A stretch of DNA of 64,000 bases from Propylenella binzhouense (GCF_009866965.1 NZ_SPKJ01000009.1:1-64000); one strand, 5' to 3'. Positions 53,749-62,878 are shown, numbered from the stretch's first letter. Numbers and translations are program-made. Notes: a model not told the origin generated them from the sequence alone.

Positions 53749-55653
53749 TCAGCCGGAACGGGCGCCTGGACGGCCGCCGGACCCGCCGCCGAGCGCGCGC
53801 AGCGCGTTCAGGATGACGGCGAGATCGATCGCCTCCTGGATCAGCGCGCCCTGGATCGGCGGGATGTGGCCGAGCGCCGCGGCGATCATGCCGAGGGTCG
53901 AAAGGCCGATGCCGGCGAACACGCTCTGCCGCGCGATCCGCAGGCTGTCGCGTGCGATCGAGACACCGGCGGCGAGGCGCGCGAGATCGTCGGCGAGGAG
54001 CACGACATCGGCCGCCTCCGCGCTCGCGGCCGCCCCGTGCCCGCCCATGGCGACGCCCACGTCGGCGGCGGCGAGCGCGGGGGCGTCGTTGACGCCGTCG
54101 CCGACCATCATGACGCGGCCGCCGGCGCGCTCGGCCGTCACGATCGCGACCTTCGCCTCCGGTGCGAGCTCGGCATGGACGGCATCGAAGCCGAGCTCGC
54201 GCGCGATCGGCTCCGCGACGGCGCGGCGGTCGCCTGTCGCGAGCACGGCACGCATGAAGCCGAGCCGCCGCAGCGCGCCGAGCGCATCCCGCGCCTCCGG
54301 CCGGACCCGGTCGGCGAGATAGAAGATCTCGGCGAGATCGCCGTCGATCCCGACCGCGACGGAGAGATGGTCCTCCGCTCTCCGCGCGGCGCCTCCACCG
54401 CGGCTGACGACGCGCTCGGCGACGAAGGCGGGACGCCCGACCACCACCGCATGGCCCCCGACATTGCCGGCGATCCCCAGCCCGGGCTCTTCCCGGACGT
54501 CGGACGGCGGCACGAGCGGCAGGCCCCGCGCGCGGGCGGCGCGCACGATCGCCTCCGCGACCGGATTGCGGGAGGCGAGTTCCAGGGAAGCCGCAAGCCC
54601 GAGTGCGGCGTCCGGATCCGGCGCGAGGTCCGCGCGGCCGACCAGCTCGGCGCGGCCGGTCGTCAGCGTGCCGGTCTTGTCGACCACGAGCACGCCGACC
54701 GCCGCGAGCGCCTCGAGCACCGCCGCCCCCTTGACCAGGATCCCGCGCCGGGCCGCACGCGAGACCCCGGCAATGAGCGCGATCGGAACCGCGAGGATGA
54801 GCGGACAGGGCGTGGCGATCACCAGGACGGCGAGCGCGCGGCGCGGATCGCCGGAAGCGAGCCAGGCCGCCGCCGTGAGCCCGACCGTGAGCGCCAGGAA
54901 GACGAGCGCGTAGCGATCCGCAAGCCGCACCATCGGCGCCTTCGAGGCTTCCGCCGCGGCGACCAGCCGGACGATGCCGGCCATCGTGCTCTCCGCCGCG
55001 GGCCGGGCGACGCGGAGGTCGAAGGCGCCATCGGCGTTGATCGCGCCGCTCAGCACGTCCTCGCCCTCCCCGCGGCGCACCGGCATCGATTCGCCGGTGA
55101 GCGCGGACTGATCGAGGAGGGCCGCGCCGCTCGCCAGGACGCCGTCGGCGGGAACGACGTCCCCCTGCCGCACGAGCACGCGGTCGCCCGGGCCGATCGC
55201 CTCGAGCGGCACCTCGACGAGAGCGCCGTCCCGGTAGAGGGCCGCCGTGTGCGGGACGCGGGCGAGAAGGGCGGCCAGCTCGCGCCGGGCCCGCCGGCCG
55301 GCATAGGTCTCCAGGAACTGGCCGCCGGAATACATGAGCGCCACCACCAGCCCGGCGAGCGGCTCGCCGAGCAGGAGCGCGGCGGCCATCGCGAGGGCGG
55401 CAATCAGGTCGAGGCCGACCTCGCCGCGGCGGAGCGAGGTCAGAATCTCGACCAGGAGCCCGGTGAGCACCGGGATGACGGCCAGCCCCCACGCCCAGCG
55501 CGCGATCGCCGCCTCGCCGAGCATGGCGGCGAAGGTGCCGGCGAGAAGTCCGGCCAAGGCGATGGCCACCAGGGCGACATCCACGCGGGTCCGCAGGCTG
55601 CTCAGCCCTGTCGCCCGGCGGAGCGGCGGCGTTGGCGGTGGAATTCGCGTCAT
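53749..55653 (-). CDS. P1B-type heavy-metal transporting ATPase
   Basis: A 634-residue P-type ATPase. The phosphorylation motif is DKTGTLTTG, the actuator motif LTGES, the membrane metal site TPCPLILAVPIALIAG, and the hinge GDGVNDAPALA. There is no N-terminal heavy-metal-associated domain or His-rich tail. The usual HP motif of P1B ATPases reads SRNPVAEAIV, with Asn for His. The metal is uncertain (Cd/Zn/Co-like subgroup). I chose ATG 55653; an upstream extension of the frame is antisense to the deacetylase gene. It is divergent from that gene, with 57 bases between the starts. Confidence 0.88.
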   Translation of the reverse strand: MTRIPPPTPPLRRATGLSSLRTRVDVALVAIALAGLLAGTFAAMLGEAAIARWAWGLAVIPVLTGLLVEILTSLRRGEVGLDLIAALAMAAALLLGEPLAGLVVALMYSGGQFLETYAGRRARRELAALLARVPHTAALYRDGALVEVPLEAIGPGDRVLVRQGDVVPADGVLASGAALLDQSALTGESMPVRRGEGEDVLSGAINADGAFDLRVARPAAESTMAGIVRLVAAAEASKAPMVRLADRYALVFLALTVGLTAAAWLASGDPRRALAVLVIATPCPLILAVPIALIAGVSRAARRGILVKGAAVLEALAAVGVLVVDKTGTLTTGRAELVGRADLAPDPDAALGLAASLELASRNPVAEAIVRAARARGLPLVPPSDVREEPGLGIAGNVGGHAVVVGRPAFVAERVVSRGGGAARRAEDHLSVAVGIDGDLAEIFYLADRVRPEARDALGALRRLGFMRAVLATGDRRAVAEPIARELGFDAVHAELAPEAKVAIVTAERAGGRVMMVGDGVNDAPALAAADVGVAMGGHGAAASAEAADVVLLADDLARLAAGVSIARDSLRIARQSVFAGIGLSTLGMIAAALGHIPPIQGALIQEAIDLAVILNALRALGGGSGGRPGARSG

Positions 55654-55710
55654 GGTCTGGTCCGGCAGGTTCGGAATCCTTAGAACAACGAGAGCTCGCA
55701 CGGGACATTG

Positions 55711-56403
55711 ATGCGCATCATCGGCTTCGGCGCCCACCCGGACGATGCCGAGATCTATTTCCTCGGCCTGATGCTCGCCGCCCGGGCACGCGGCGACGAG
55801 ATCGGCTGGACGGTGGCGACCGACGGCGCCCGCGGCGGCGCGGGCGACCGCGACCTGCTTGCAGCCCGACGACGGCACGAGGCGATCGCGGCCGCCGGCC
55901 TCGCCGGCGTCGCTCCGCGCTTCCTCGGCCGGGAGGACGGCGGGCTTGCCGCGGACGGCGAACTCGCCGGCCTCCTCGCCGCGGAGATCGGCGCGCTCGC
56001 GCCGGACCTCGTCGTCACGCACGCGCTCAACGACTACCACCCCGACCACCGGGCGCTCGCGGCCGCGGTCGTGACCGCCGCGGCCTTCGACGTCCCTGTC
56101 CTTCACGCCGACACCATGGCCGGCGCCGGCTTCGAGCCGACGCATTATGTCGACGTGACGGCGGCGATGGCGACGAAGCGCGCGGCGATCCGCATGCATG
56201 AAAGCCAGCGGCCCGAGCGGTTCGTCGAGATGGCGGAAACGCTCAACCGCCTCCGGGCGATGCAGTGCCACGGGCCGGCCGGCACCTACGCCGAAGCGTA
56301 CCGTTTCGCGCCGCGCTTCCCCTTCGCCGACATCCGCGATCTCCTGCCGCCCGCCCCGCTCGTGCGCCCCTTCGGGGGCGGCAACCCGCGAGCCGATCCG
56401 TGA
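55711..56403 (+). CDS. PIG-L family deacetylase
   Basis: A 230-residue zinc deacetylase of the GlcNAc-PI de-N-acetylase (LmbE) family. The metal and catalytic motifs are GFGAHPDDAEIYFLG and LNDYHPDHRALAA. Substrates in the family are N-acetylated sugars or glycoconjugates. ATG 55711 fits the RIIGFGAHPDD opening; a TTG directly before it is possible. It overlaps the D-lyxose isomerase-like gene by four bases (GTGA), suggesting a joint role in using an amino- or pentose-type sugar. Confidence 0.85.
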   Translation: MRIIGFGAHPDDAEIYFLGLMLAARARGDEIGWTVATDGARGGAGDRDLLAARRRHEAIAAAGLAGVAPRFLGREDGGLAADGELAGLLAAEIGALAPDLVVTHALNDYHPDHRALAAAVVTAAAFDVPVLHADTMAGAGFEPTHYVDVTAAMATKRAAIRMHESQRPERFVEMAETLNRLRAMQCHGPAGTYAEAYRFAPRFPFADIRDLLPPAPLVRPFGGGNPRADP

Positions 56404-57098
56404 AGCGCTCCGCCATCAACGCCATCATCGAGGACGGCCGGCGCGCGATCGACCGGTTCGGCTTCGCCCTGCCTCCGTTCGCGGACTGGTCGCCGCAGGA
56501 ATTCGGCCGCCGCCGCGAGCGCATCGGCCCGATCCTTTCCGCCCGGCTCGGCTGGGACGTCACCGATTTCGGGTCGGGCGAATTCCGGCGGACCGGCCTC
56601 CTGCTCTTCACGCTCCGCAACGGGGCTCCGCCCGCGGCCGGCGGAAGCCCGAGACCGCCTTATTGCGAGAAGGCGATGATCGTCCGCCGCGGACAGAGCT
56701 GCCCGATGCACAAGCACGCCTGGAAGACGGAGGACATCATCAACCGGGCCGGCGCGGTGCTCGCCGTCGAGCTCTTCGGTTCCGGACCCGACGGCGCTCC
56801 CGCCTCCGACGCCGAGGTGGCGGTGCTCGCCGACGGGCGGGAGCGGCGCCTCGGCGCGGGCGGACGGATCCGGCTCTATCCCGGCGAGAGCGTGACGCTG
56901 ACTCCGGGCATCTGGCACGCCTTTCAGGCGGAACTCGGCGACGTCCTCGTCGGCGAGGTATCGACGGTCAACGACGACCTCGCCGACAACATCTTCCTGG
57001 ACGCGGTGCCCCGCTTTCCCGAAATCGAGGAGGACGAGCCGCCGTTCCGCCTTCTCGTCGGCGACTACGACACGCTGGGGCCACGCTCCGCGCCCTGA
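56400..57098 (+). CDS. D-lyxose isomerase-family cupin
   Basis: A 232-residue protein matching the D-lyxose ketol-isomerase family. It opens KRSAINAIIEDGRRAIDRFG, has the metal site MHKHAWKTEDIINRAG (two His and a Glu) and the last ligand in PGIWHAFQAE. Known members interconvert D-lyxose with D-xylulose and D-mannose with D-fructose. The start is GTG 56400, overlapping the deacetylase stop. No kinase or transporter is adjacent. Confidence 0.85.
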   Translation: MKRSAINAIIEDGRRAIDRFGFALPPFADWSPQEFGRRRERIGPILSARLGWDVTDFGSGEFRRTGLLLFTLRNGAPPAAGGSPRPPYCEKAMIVRRGQSCPMHKHAWKTEDIINRAGAVLAVELFGSGPDGAPASDAEVAVLADGRERRLGAGGRIRLYPGESVTLTPGIWHAFQAELGDVLVGEVSTVNDDLADNIFLDAVPRFPEIEEDEPPFRLLVGDYDTLGPRSAP

Positions 57099-57210
57099 CG
57101 CCGGGGCGGCATTCTTTCGGGCGCAAAGGCGCGGTTGCAGCTGCGCCGGAACTCGCGGCCCGGCAGGCGAGTTGAACAAGCCGTTCCTTTGCCGGTGAAG
57201 ACGGGATCGG

Positions 57211-57648
57211 ATGACAGGGACTTTCGCGGTGCATGCTCGTGTTCCGCGCATCCGGTTCGCGGCACGCGCGAAGCTTCGGCCTCCCGACCCGGGCCCATGC
57301 GGAAGAGGCAATTGCCGGCCGGCGACGGCACCGCTCGCCGTCCTCGCCCTCGCCGGCTGCAGCGGACCGCAATCCGCCCTCGATCCGCAAGGCCCGGCGG
57401 CGGAGCGGATCGCCGATCTCTTCTGGCTCTTCACGGCGACCCTGACGACGATCTGGCTCCTCGTCCTGCTCGGCCTTGCCGTGGCGATCATGCGTGCGCG
57501 GCGCGCTCCCCTCGCCGATCCGCTCGCGCTCGACCCGGCCTTCGAGGCCCGCGCCCGCCGCGTGGTCGGGATCCTGGTCGTCCTGACGGCCGCGATCGTC
57601 GCCGCATTCACCATCCTCAGCTACGGCGCCAGCAGGCCCCTCGCATGA
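57211..57648 (+). CDS. Truncated cytochrome oxidase subunit II-like protein (no CuA domain)
   Basis: A 145-residue protein. A lipobox-like LALAGCSG is followed by two membrane helices (LFWLFTATLTTIWLLVLLG and RVVGILVVLTAAIVAAFTIL), as in the N-terminal hairpin of oxidase subunit II. The protein then stops at SYGASRPLA, just where the periplasmic CuA cupredoxin domain should begin. No cupredoxin or cytochrome c domain is encoded nearby. Its stop overlaps the subunit I start (ATGA), so it belongs to that operon. The N-terminal ~45 residues do not look like a normal signal, so the start is uncertain. Confidence 0.65.
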   Translation: MTGTFAVHARVPRIRFAARAKLRPPDPGPCGRGNCRPATAPLAVLALAGCSGPQSALDPQGPAAERIADLFWLFTATLTTIWLLVLLGLAVAIMRARRAPLADPLALDPAFEARARRVVGILVVLTAAIVAAFTILSYGASRPLA

Positions 57649-59558
57649 CCGCCGAGGCGCCGCCGCTCGACCGCGAGATCCGGGATCGCGACCTCGACGA
57701 CGCGGCGCTGCGGGCGGCGCTCGCCAGGACATGGGCGACGCGGTCCAGCCTGTCCGGCTGGATCGGCGAGGTCGACCACAAGCGGATCGCGCTCCGCTTC
57801 GTCCTGACCGCGCTCTTCTTCCTGCTGCTCGGCGGCAGCGCGGCCCTCGTGATGCGCCTGCAGCTCGCCCGCCCGGAAAGCGGTCTGATCGGTCCCGACC
57901 TCTACAACCAGCTCTTCAGCATGCACGGCACGACGATGATGTTCCTCTTCGCCGTGCCGGTGATGGAGACGATCGGCCTCTATTTCGTGCCGCTGATGGT
58001 CGGCGCGCGGCAGGTGGCGTTCCCCCGCCTCGTCAACTTCGCCTACTGGATGTTCCTGTTCGGCGGGCTGATGCTCTGGATCGCCTTCCTGCTGAACACC
58101 GGCGCCGATACCGGCTGGTTCAGCTACGTGCCGCTCTCCTCGCTGCAATATTCGCCGACGAAGCGCGTCGACTTCTGGGCGCAGATGGTCACCTTCACGG
58201 AGGTGTCCTCGCTCGCGGTCGCGGTGTCGCTGATCGTGACCGTCCTCAAGCACCGCGCCCCCGGCATGACGCTCGACCGCATCCCGCTCTTCGTCTGGGC
58301 CGAGTTCGTCAACGCCTTCGTGATCATGTTCGCCATGCCCTCCGTCATGATCGCCAGCACGCTGCTGATCCTCGACCGCCTCGTCGAGACCAGGTTCTTC
58401 GAGACCAGCGCCGGCGGCGACGCTTTGCTCTGGCAGCACCTCTTCTGGTTCTTCGGGCATCCGGAGGTCTACATCATCTTCATCCCGGGCACCGGCATGG
58501 TCTCGGCCATCATCGCGACGTTCGCGACCCGGCCCGTCTTCGGCTACGTGCCGCTCGTCCTGGCGCTGATCGCGACCGGCTTCCTGTCCTTCGGGCTTTG
58601 GGTCCACCACATGTTCGCGACCGGGCTGCCGAAGCTCGGCGAGAGCTTCTTCACCGCCTCCTCCATGCTGATCGCGGTGCCGAGCGGAATCCAGATCTTC
58701 TGCTGGATCGCGACCTTGTGGGGCGGGCGGCCGCGCTTCCACACGCCGCTTCTGTTCGTGCTCGGATTCGTCTTCATCTTCGTCGCGGGCGGGATGACCG
58801 GCGTCATGGTCGCCTCGGTGCCGATCGACCTGCAGGTCCACGACACCTTCTTCGTCGTCGCCCATTTCCACTACGTGCTGATAGGCGGCGCCGTGTTCCC
58901 GCTCCTCGGCGCGATCTACTACTGGTTCCCGAAGGTCACCGGCAGGCTCATGAGCGAGCGGCTCGGGGCGTGGAACTTCGGCCTCGCCTTCGCCGGCTTC
59001 AACCTCGCCTTCTTCCCGATGCACATTCTCGGCCTTCAGGGCATGCCCCGGCGCGTCTACACCTATCCGGCGGAGCTCGGCTGGGGCGGGCTCAACCTCC
59101 TTGCGACGACCGGCGCCTTGATGTTCGCCGCAAGCTTCGCGCTCCTCGTCGTCAACGCGGTGACGAGCTACCGCTCGGGCCGGGCGGCGGGTTCCAATCC
59201 CTGGGGCGCCGGCACGCTCGAATGGGCGACCGCCTCGCCGCCGCCGCCCTACAATTTCGCGCTGACGCCCCTCGTCACGAGCCGCGAGCCGCTCTGGAGC
59301 GAGCGCACGGCGCTTCCGGTCGTCACCGGCCTGCGGGTGGACCGCCGCGAGACCTTCGTGACCTCGCCCGCGGAAGCGCGGCCGGAGCTCCGGGACATGG
59401 CGGTCGAGCCCTCCATCTGGCCGTTCGTCGCCGCGCTCTTCTCGGGCCTCACCCTGTTCGGCTCGATCTACACGCCCTGGGCGGTGGTCGCCGGATCCCC
59501 CTTCATCGCGGCCGCTCTCGTCGGCTGGTTCTGGCCGAAGAGCGCGAAGGAGGAATGA
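57645..59558 (+). CDS. Haem-copper oxidase subunit I (accessory aa3-like)
   Basis: A 637-residue subunit I with 12 or more membrane segments. Haem and CuB ligands are present: SMHGTTMMF, FWFFGHPEVYIIF with the His-Tyr pair and Glu, LWVHHMFATG, and VHDTFFVVAHFHYVL. By comparison with remembered type A sequences, the D-channel Asp in GAPDMAFPR is replaced (GARQVAFPR) and the K-channel Lys in PTGIKIF is replaced (PSGIQIF). The ATG overlaps the truncated subunit II stop. It is probably an accessory terminal oxidase with altered proton handling (inference). Confidence 0.88.
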   Translation: MTAEAPPLDREIRDRDLDDAALRAALARTWATRSSLSGWIGEVDHKRIALRFVLTALFFLLLGGSAALVMRLQLARPESGLIGPDLYNQLFSMHGTTMMFLFAVPVMETIGLYFVPLMVGARQVAFPRLVNFAYWMFLFGGLMLWIAFLLNTGADTGWFSYVPLSSLQYSPTKRVDFWAQMVTFTEVSSLAVAVSLIVTVLKHRAPGMTLDRIPLFVWAEFVNAFVIMFAMPSVMIASTLLILDRLVETRFFETSAGGDALLWQHLFWFFGHPEVYIIFIPGTGMVSAIIATFATRPVFGYVPLVLALIATGFLSFGLWVHHMFATGLPKLGESFFTASSMLIAVPSGIQIFCWIATLWGGRPRFHTPLLFVLGFVFIFVAGGMTGVMVASVPIDLQVHDTFFVVAHFHYVLIGGAVFPLLGAIYYWFPKVTGRLMSERLGAWNFGLAFAGFNLAFFPMHILGLQGMPRRVYTYPAELGWGGLNLLATTGALMFAASFALLVVNAVTSYRSGRAAGSNPWGAGTLEWATASPPPPYNFALTPLVTSREPLWSERTALPVVTGLRVDRRETFVTSPAEARPELRDMAVEPSIWPFVAALFSGLTLFGSIYTPWAVVAGSPFIAAALVGWFWPKSAKEE

Positions 59559-59560
59559 GG

Positions 59561-60163
59561 ATGCGGGAGCGGCGCGTCGCGGACTATTCCGCGCTCCCGG
59601 ACTACGGCTTCGGGCCGAAGAGCCCGATGTGGTGGGGAACGCTCGGCTTCTGCGCGCTCGAGGGCATGGGCTTCGCGATCGCCTGCGCGACCTACCTCTA
59701 TCTCGCCTTCGTGAACCCGGAATGGCCGATCAATGCGCGGCCGCCGGACCTCCTGGCGGGAACGCTCGTGACGATCCTGCTCCTCGCCAGCGTGGTGCCG
59801 AACCACATCCTGAAGGCGGCGGCGGAGCGGGAGAGCATCCGCGCGGTGCGGATCTGGATGCCCGTCATGTCGGCATTCGGGGCGGCTCCGCTCGTCCTGC
59901 GCTGGTTCGAGTTCGGCATGCTGAACATAAGATGGGACAGCAACGCCTACGGCTCGGCCGTGTGGGTGCTGCTCGGCCTGCATACGACGCACCTCATCAC
60001 CGATGTCGGCGACACGCTCGTCCTCGCGGCGCTGATGTGGACCCGGTTCGGCCGATCGGGGAAGCGCTTCAGCGACGTGTCGGACAACGCCTTCTACTGG
60101 GACTTCGTGGTGCTCACCTGGCTGCCGCTCTACGTGCTCATCTACTGGGTGCCGCGGCTGTGA
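59561..60163 (+). CDS. Cytochrome oxidase subunit III-like protein
   Basis: A 200-residue protein with about five membrane segments (WWGTLGFCALEGMGFAIACA, LLAGTLVTILLLASVVPNH, AVWVLLGLHTTHLITDVGDT). The GLHTTHLITDVGD and FYWDFVVLTWLPLYVLIYW patterns are subunit III hallmarks. ATG 59561 has GGAGG seven bases upstream; ATG 59555 overlapping the previous stop is too close to that site. It sits directly after subunit I and overlaps the next gene by GTGA. Confidence 0.82.
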   Translation: MRERRVADYSALPDYGFGPKSPMWWGTLGFCALEGMGFAIACATYLYLAFVNPEWPINARPPDLLAGTLVTILLLASVVPNHILKAAAERESIRAVRIWMPVMSAFGAAPLVLRWFEFGMLNIRWDSNAYGSAVWVLLGLHTTHLITDVGDTLVLAALMWTRFGRSGKRFSDVSDNAFYWDFVVLTWLPLYVLIYWVPRL

Positions 60164-60522
60164 GGCCGCGCCCCGACCGCCGGCAAGGACGCTGGCTGCC
60201 CTGGTCCGGGCTCGCCTTAGGCGCGGCCGCATGGGCGGTCTCGACCCAGCTCAACTACGCGCTCGTGCCCTGGGTCTGCGCGACGGGCATCAACGTCGTC
60301 CCGGCCGTCGCGCTGGCGCTCGCGCTGCTTGCGGCGGCGGGCGGCGCGCTGTCCTGGCATTCCTGGCGGAAGCTCGCGAAGTCCGGCTCGCTCGAGCGGC
60401 CGGAGGCGGGGTTCCCGCACCGGCTCGGCGCGGCAGTCGGGATGTCCGCGGCGGCCCTCTTCACGCTCGTCATCCTGCTCCATGCGAGCGCCGGCCTCTT
60501 CTTCTCGGGCTGCGAGCGCTGA
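60160..60522 (+). CDS. Small membrane protein of the oxidase operon
   Basis: A 120-residue protein with three hydrophobic segments (WSGLALGAAAWAVSTQLNYA, VPAVALALALLAAAGGALSW, AVGMSAAALFTLVILLHASA). The start is GTG overlapping the subunit III stop. Its final position in the operon resembles the CoxP-type last gene of alternative alphaproteobacterial oxidases, but I cannot assign it by motif. It probably assembles with or stabilises the complex. Confidence 0.65.
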   Translation: MRPRPDRRQGRWLPWSGLALGAAAWAVSTQLNYALVPWVCATGINVVPAVALALALLAAAGGALSWHSWRKLAKSGSLERPEAGFPHRLGAAVGMSAAALFTLVILLHASAGLFFSGCER

Positions 60523-60586
60523 GGCGCTGCGCCCGAACGGCAAGGAACGGGTGGACAGGCCCGCCCGGCGGCGCGAGACCGGCGCC

Positions 60587-61216
60587 ATGCGCAGGCCCGG
60601 CAGCGTCAGGGGACTGGAGGAGCTCGGCAGGGTCCGGCTCTCGCGCTCGTTCTTCCTGCGCGACTTCCTGCATTCCGAGGTGGCGAGCCTCTACGGCCTT
60701 CCGAACGTGCCGGACGACCCCGATCGCGCGATCGCGGCCGGGCGGCGGCTCTGCGAGGACCTGCTCGAGCCGCTCGCGGACGCCTTCGGACGGATCTCGA
60801 TCCGCTCCGGCTACCGCTCCGCCGAGGTGAACCGGGTCTGCAACGCGCGCGGCCACAATTGCGCGCGCAACGAGGCCGACCGCGCCCGCCACATCTGGGA
60901 CGCGCCCGACGCGGAGGGACGGACGGGCGCGATGGCGACGGTGATCGTCAACGCCTTCATCCCCTATTACGAGCGCACCGGCGACTGGGAGGCGATCGCC
61001 TGGTGGATCGACGACCATTTGCCCTATTCCGAGCTGCAGGTCTTCCCGCGCTACGCCGCCTTCAACATCGGCTGGCGCGAGGTGCCGAAGCGCAGCATCT
61101 ACAGCTACGTCCCGCCCCGCCGCGGCTGGCTTCGCCGGCCGGGCACGGCGGCAGGCGGCGGGCCGCACCCGGAGCGCTACGCCGATTTCCTGACGGAATT
61201 CGTCAGAAATAAATAA
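60587..61216 (+). CDS. Peptidase M15-like / DD-peptidase-fold protein
   Basis: A 209-residue cytoplasmic-looking protein without a signal peptide. It has an early helix segment (RSFFLRDFLHSEVASLYG), then RISIRSGYRSAEVNRVCNA, which resembles the SGYRS motif of Hedgehog/DD-peptidase-fold M15 proteins. However, the later His/Asp zinc ligands are not clearly placed (ARHIWD, WWIDDHLPYSELQVFP). It may be catalytic on peptidoglycan, phage-lysin-like, or inactive. An alternative GTG start at 60551 has AAGGAA just upstream. Confidence 0.5.
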   Translation: MRRPGSVRGLEELGRVRLSRSFFLRDFLHSEVASLYGLPNVPDDPDRAIAAGRRLCEDLLEPLADAFGRISIRSGYRSAEVNRVCNARGHNCARNEADRARHIWDAPDAEGRTGAMATVIVNAFIPYYERTGDWEAIAWWIDDHLPYSELQVFPRYAAFNIGWREVPKRSIYSYVPPRRGWLRRPGTAAGGGPHPERYADFLTEFVRNK

Positions 61217-61295
61217 GTCGGCAAAGCGTCATGACGGCGTGAAGCCGACGTCACAGGGCAATGGTGTGAGTGCCTCCTCGACAGAGGAGGACCCT

Positions 61296-62864
61296 ATGCA
61301 GATCAGCGTGTCTCGTCGAAAATTCCTGCTTTCGTCCGCCGCGACCGGCCTCGCGGCGGCATCCTCGCTCGCCATGCCGGCGATCGTGCGCGCGCAGTCG
61401 CGTCCGATCGCAAGCCACGGCCTCCAGTCCGGCGATGTCGGCTTCGACCGCGCGGTGCTCTGGTCGCGCGCCGATCGGCCGTCCAAGGCCTTCTTCGAAT
61501 GGGCGACGACCGAGAGCTTCAAGAACCCGGTGCGGCTGCCCGCGATCGACGCGCTGCCCGACACCGACCTCACGGCGAAGCTCATGGCGCTCGACCTGCC
61601 GGCCGGGCAGGACATCTTCTACCGCGTCCGCTTCGAGGACCTGAACGACATCAACGCCGTCAGCGAGCCCCTCGTCGGCCGCCTGCGCACCGCGCCGAAC
61701 GGGCTGCGCGACATCTCCTTCACCTGGTCGGGCGACACCGCCGGACAGGGCTGGGGCATCGACACCGCGCGCGGCGGCATGACGGCCTACCGCACGATGC
61801 TGAAGCACGCGCCGGACTTCTTCATCCATTCCGGCGACAACATCTATGCCGACGGCGTCATCCAGGCGGAGGTCAGCCTCCCCGACGGCTCCGTCTGGAA
61901 GAACATCGTGACGGCGGAGAAGTCGAAGGTCGCCGAGACGCTCGACGAGTTCCGCGGCCAGTACAAGTACAACTTCATGGACGAGAACGTCCGCAGCCTC
62001 TATGCGGCCGTCCCGGTGCTGACGCAGTGGGACGACCACGAGGTGACCAACAACTGGTCGTCCGCGAAGGACCTCGCCGCGGACGACCGCTACAAGGTGA
62101 AGTCGATCGAGCTGCTGGCGGCCCGCGCGGCGCGCGCCTTCCACGAATACATGCCGATCGCGACGACGCTCGCCGAGCCCCAGCGCGTCTACCGCAAGGT
62201 CGCCTACGGTCCGCTCCTCGACATCTTCTTCCTCGACATGCGGACCTATCGCGGGCCGAACACCGAGAACCGCCAGCCCGAGGAAGGTCCGGAGACGGTG
62301 TTCCTGGGAACCGACCAGATCGACTGGCTGAAGCGCGAGCTGACCGCCTCCCGCGCGACCTGGAAGGTGATCGCCGCCGACATGCCGATCGGCCTCATCG
62401 TCCCGGACAAGCTGAAGGGCGGGGTGCCCGGCTCCGAGGCGATCGCGCAGGGGGACGGCGCGCCGCTCGGCCGCGAGCTCGAATTCGCGGGCCTGCTCTC
62501 CTTCATCAAGCACGCCAAGGTGCGGAACACGGTGTGGCTCACCGCCGACGTGCACTACACGGCCGCCCATTACTACAATCCCGACAAGGCCGAGTTCCAG
62601 GATTTCGAGCCGTTCTGGGAGTTCGTGTCGGGCCCGATCCATGCCGGCACGTTCGGGCCGAACCAGCTCGAGAACACGTTCGGACCGGAACTGCGCTACG
62701 TGAAGGCGCCGGAAGACGGCCAGGCGAACCTGCCGCCCTCGGCCGGCCTGCAGTTCTTCGGCCATGTCCGGATCGCCGCCGACACGCGCATGATGACGGT
62801 GAGCCTGCTCGACGCGGCCGACACCGTGCTCTGGTCGACCGATCTGGAGCCGAAGCTCGGCTGA
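61296..62864 (+). CDS. phoD: PhoD-like alkaline phosphatase/phosphodiesterase
   Basis: A 522-residue secreted metallo-phosphatase. The N-terminus is a twin-arginine signal (VSRRKFLLSSAATGLAAASS). The PhoD metal motifs follow: SGDTAGQG, FIHSGDNIYADG, WDDHEVTNNW and LTADVHYTAAHYY. ATG 61296 follows AGAGGAGGACCCT. It releases phosphate from phospho-diesters or monoesters in the periplasm. It ends at a strong hairpin and is convergent with the amidohydrolase. Confidence 0.92.
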   Translation: MQISVSRRKFLLSSAATGLAAASSLAMPAIVRAQSRPIASHGLQSGDVGFDRAVLWSRADRPSKAFFEWATTESFKNPVRLPAIDALPDTDLTAKLMALDLPAGQDIFYRVRFEDLNDINAVSEPLVGRLRTAPNGLRDISFTWSGDTAGQGWGIDTARGGMTAYRTMLKHAPDFFIHSGDNIYADGVIQAEVSLPDGSVWKNIVTAEKSKVAETLDEFRGQYKYNFMDENVRSLYAAVPVLTQWDDHEVTNNWSSAKDLAADDRYKVKSIELLAARAARAFHEYMPIATTLAEPQRVYRKVAYGPLLDIFFLDMRTYRGPNTENRQPEEGPETVFLGTDQIDWLKRELTASRATWKVIAADMPIGLIVPDKLKGGVPGSEAIAQGDGAPLGRELEFAGLLSFIKHAKVRNTVWLTADVHYTAAHYYNPDKAEFQDFEPFWEFVSGPIHAGTFGPNQLENTFGPELRYVKAPEDGQANLPPSAGLQFFGHVRIAADTRMMTVSLLDAADTVLWSTDLEPKLG

Positions 62865-62878
62865 CGGTCGAGCGAAGT

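Noticed and set aside
53866-55683. 605-codon plus-strand frame opposite the metal ATPase
   Set aside because: His/Arg/Glu-rich shadow of the ATPase coding strand with no fold signature.
57621-59024. 467-codon minus-strand frame opposite oxidase subunit I
   Set aside because: Glu/His/Arg-rich shadow of a membrane protein gene.
60329-60586. Upstream extension of the M15-like gene
   Set aside because: The frame overlaps the oxidase-operon membrane protein and is Arg/Ser-rich without homology; the conserved part begins after 60587.
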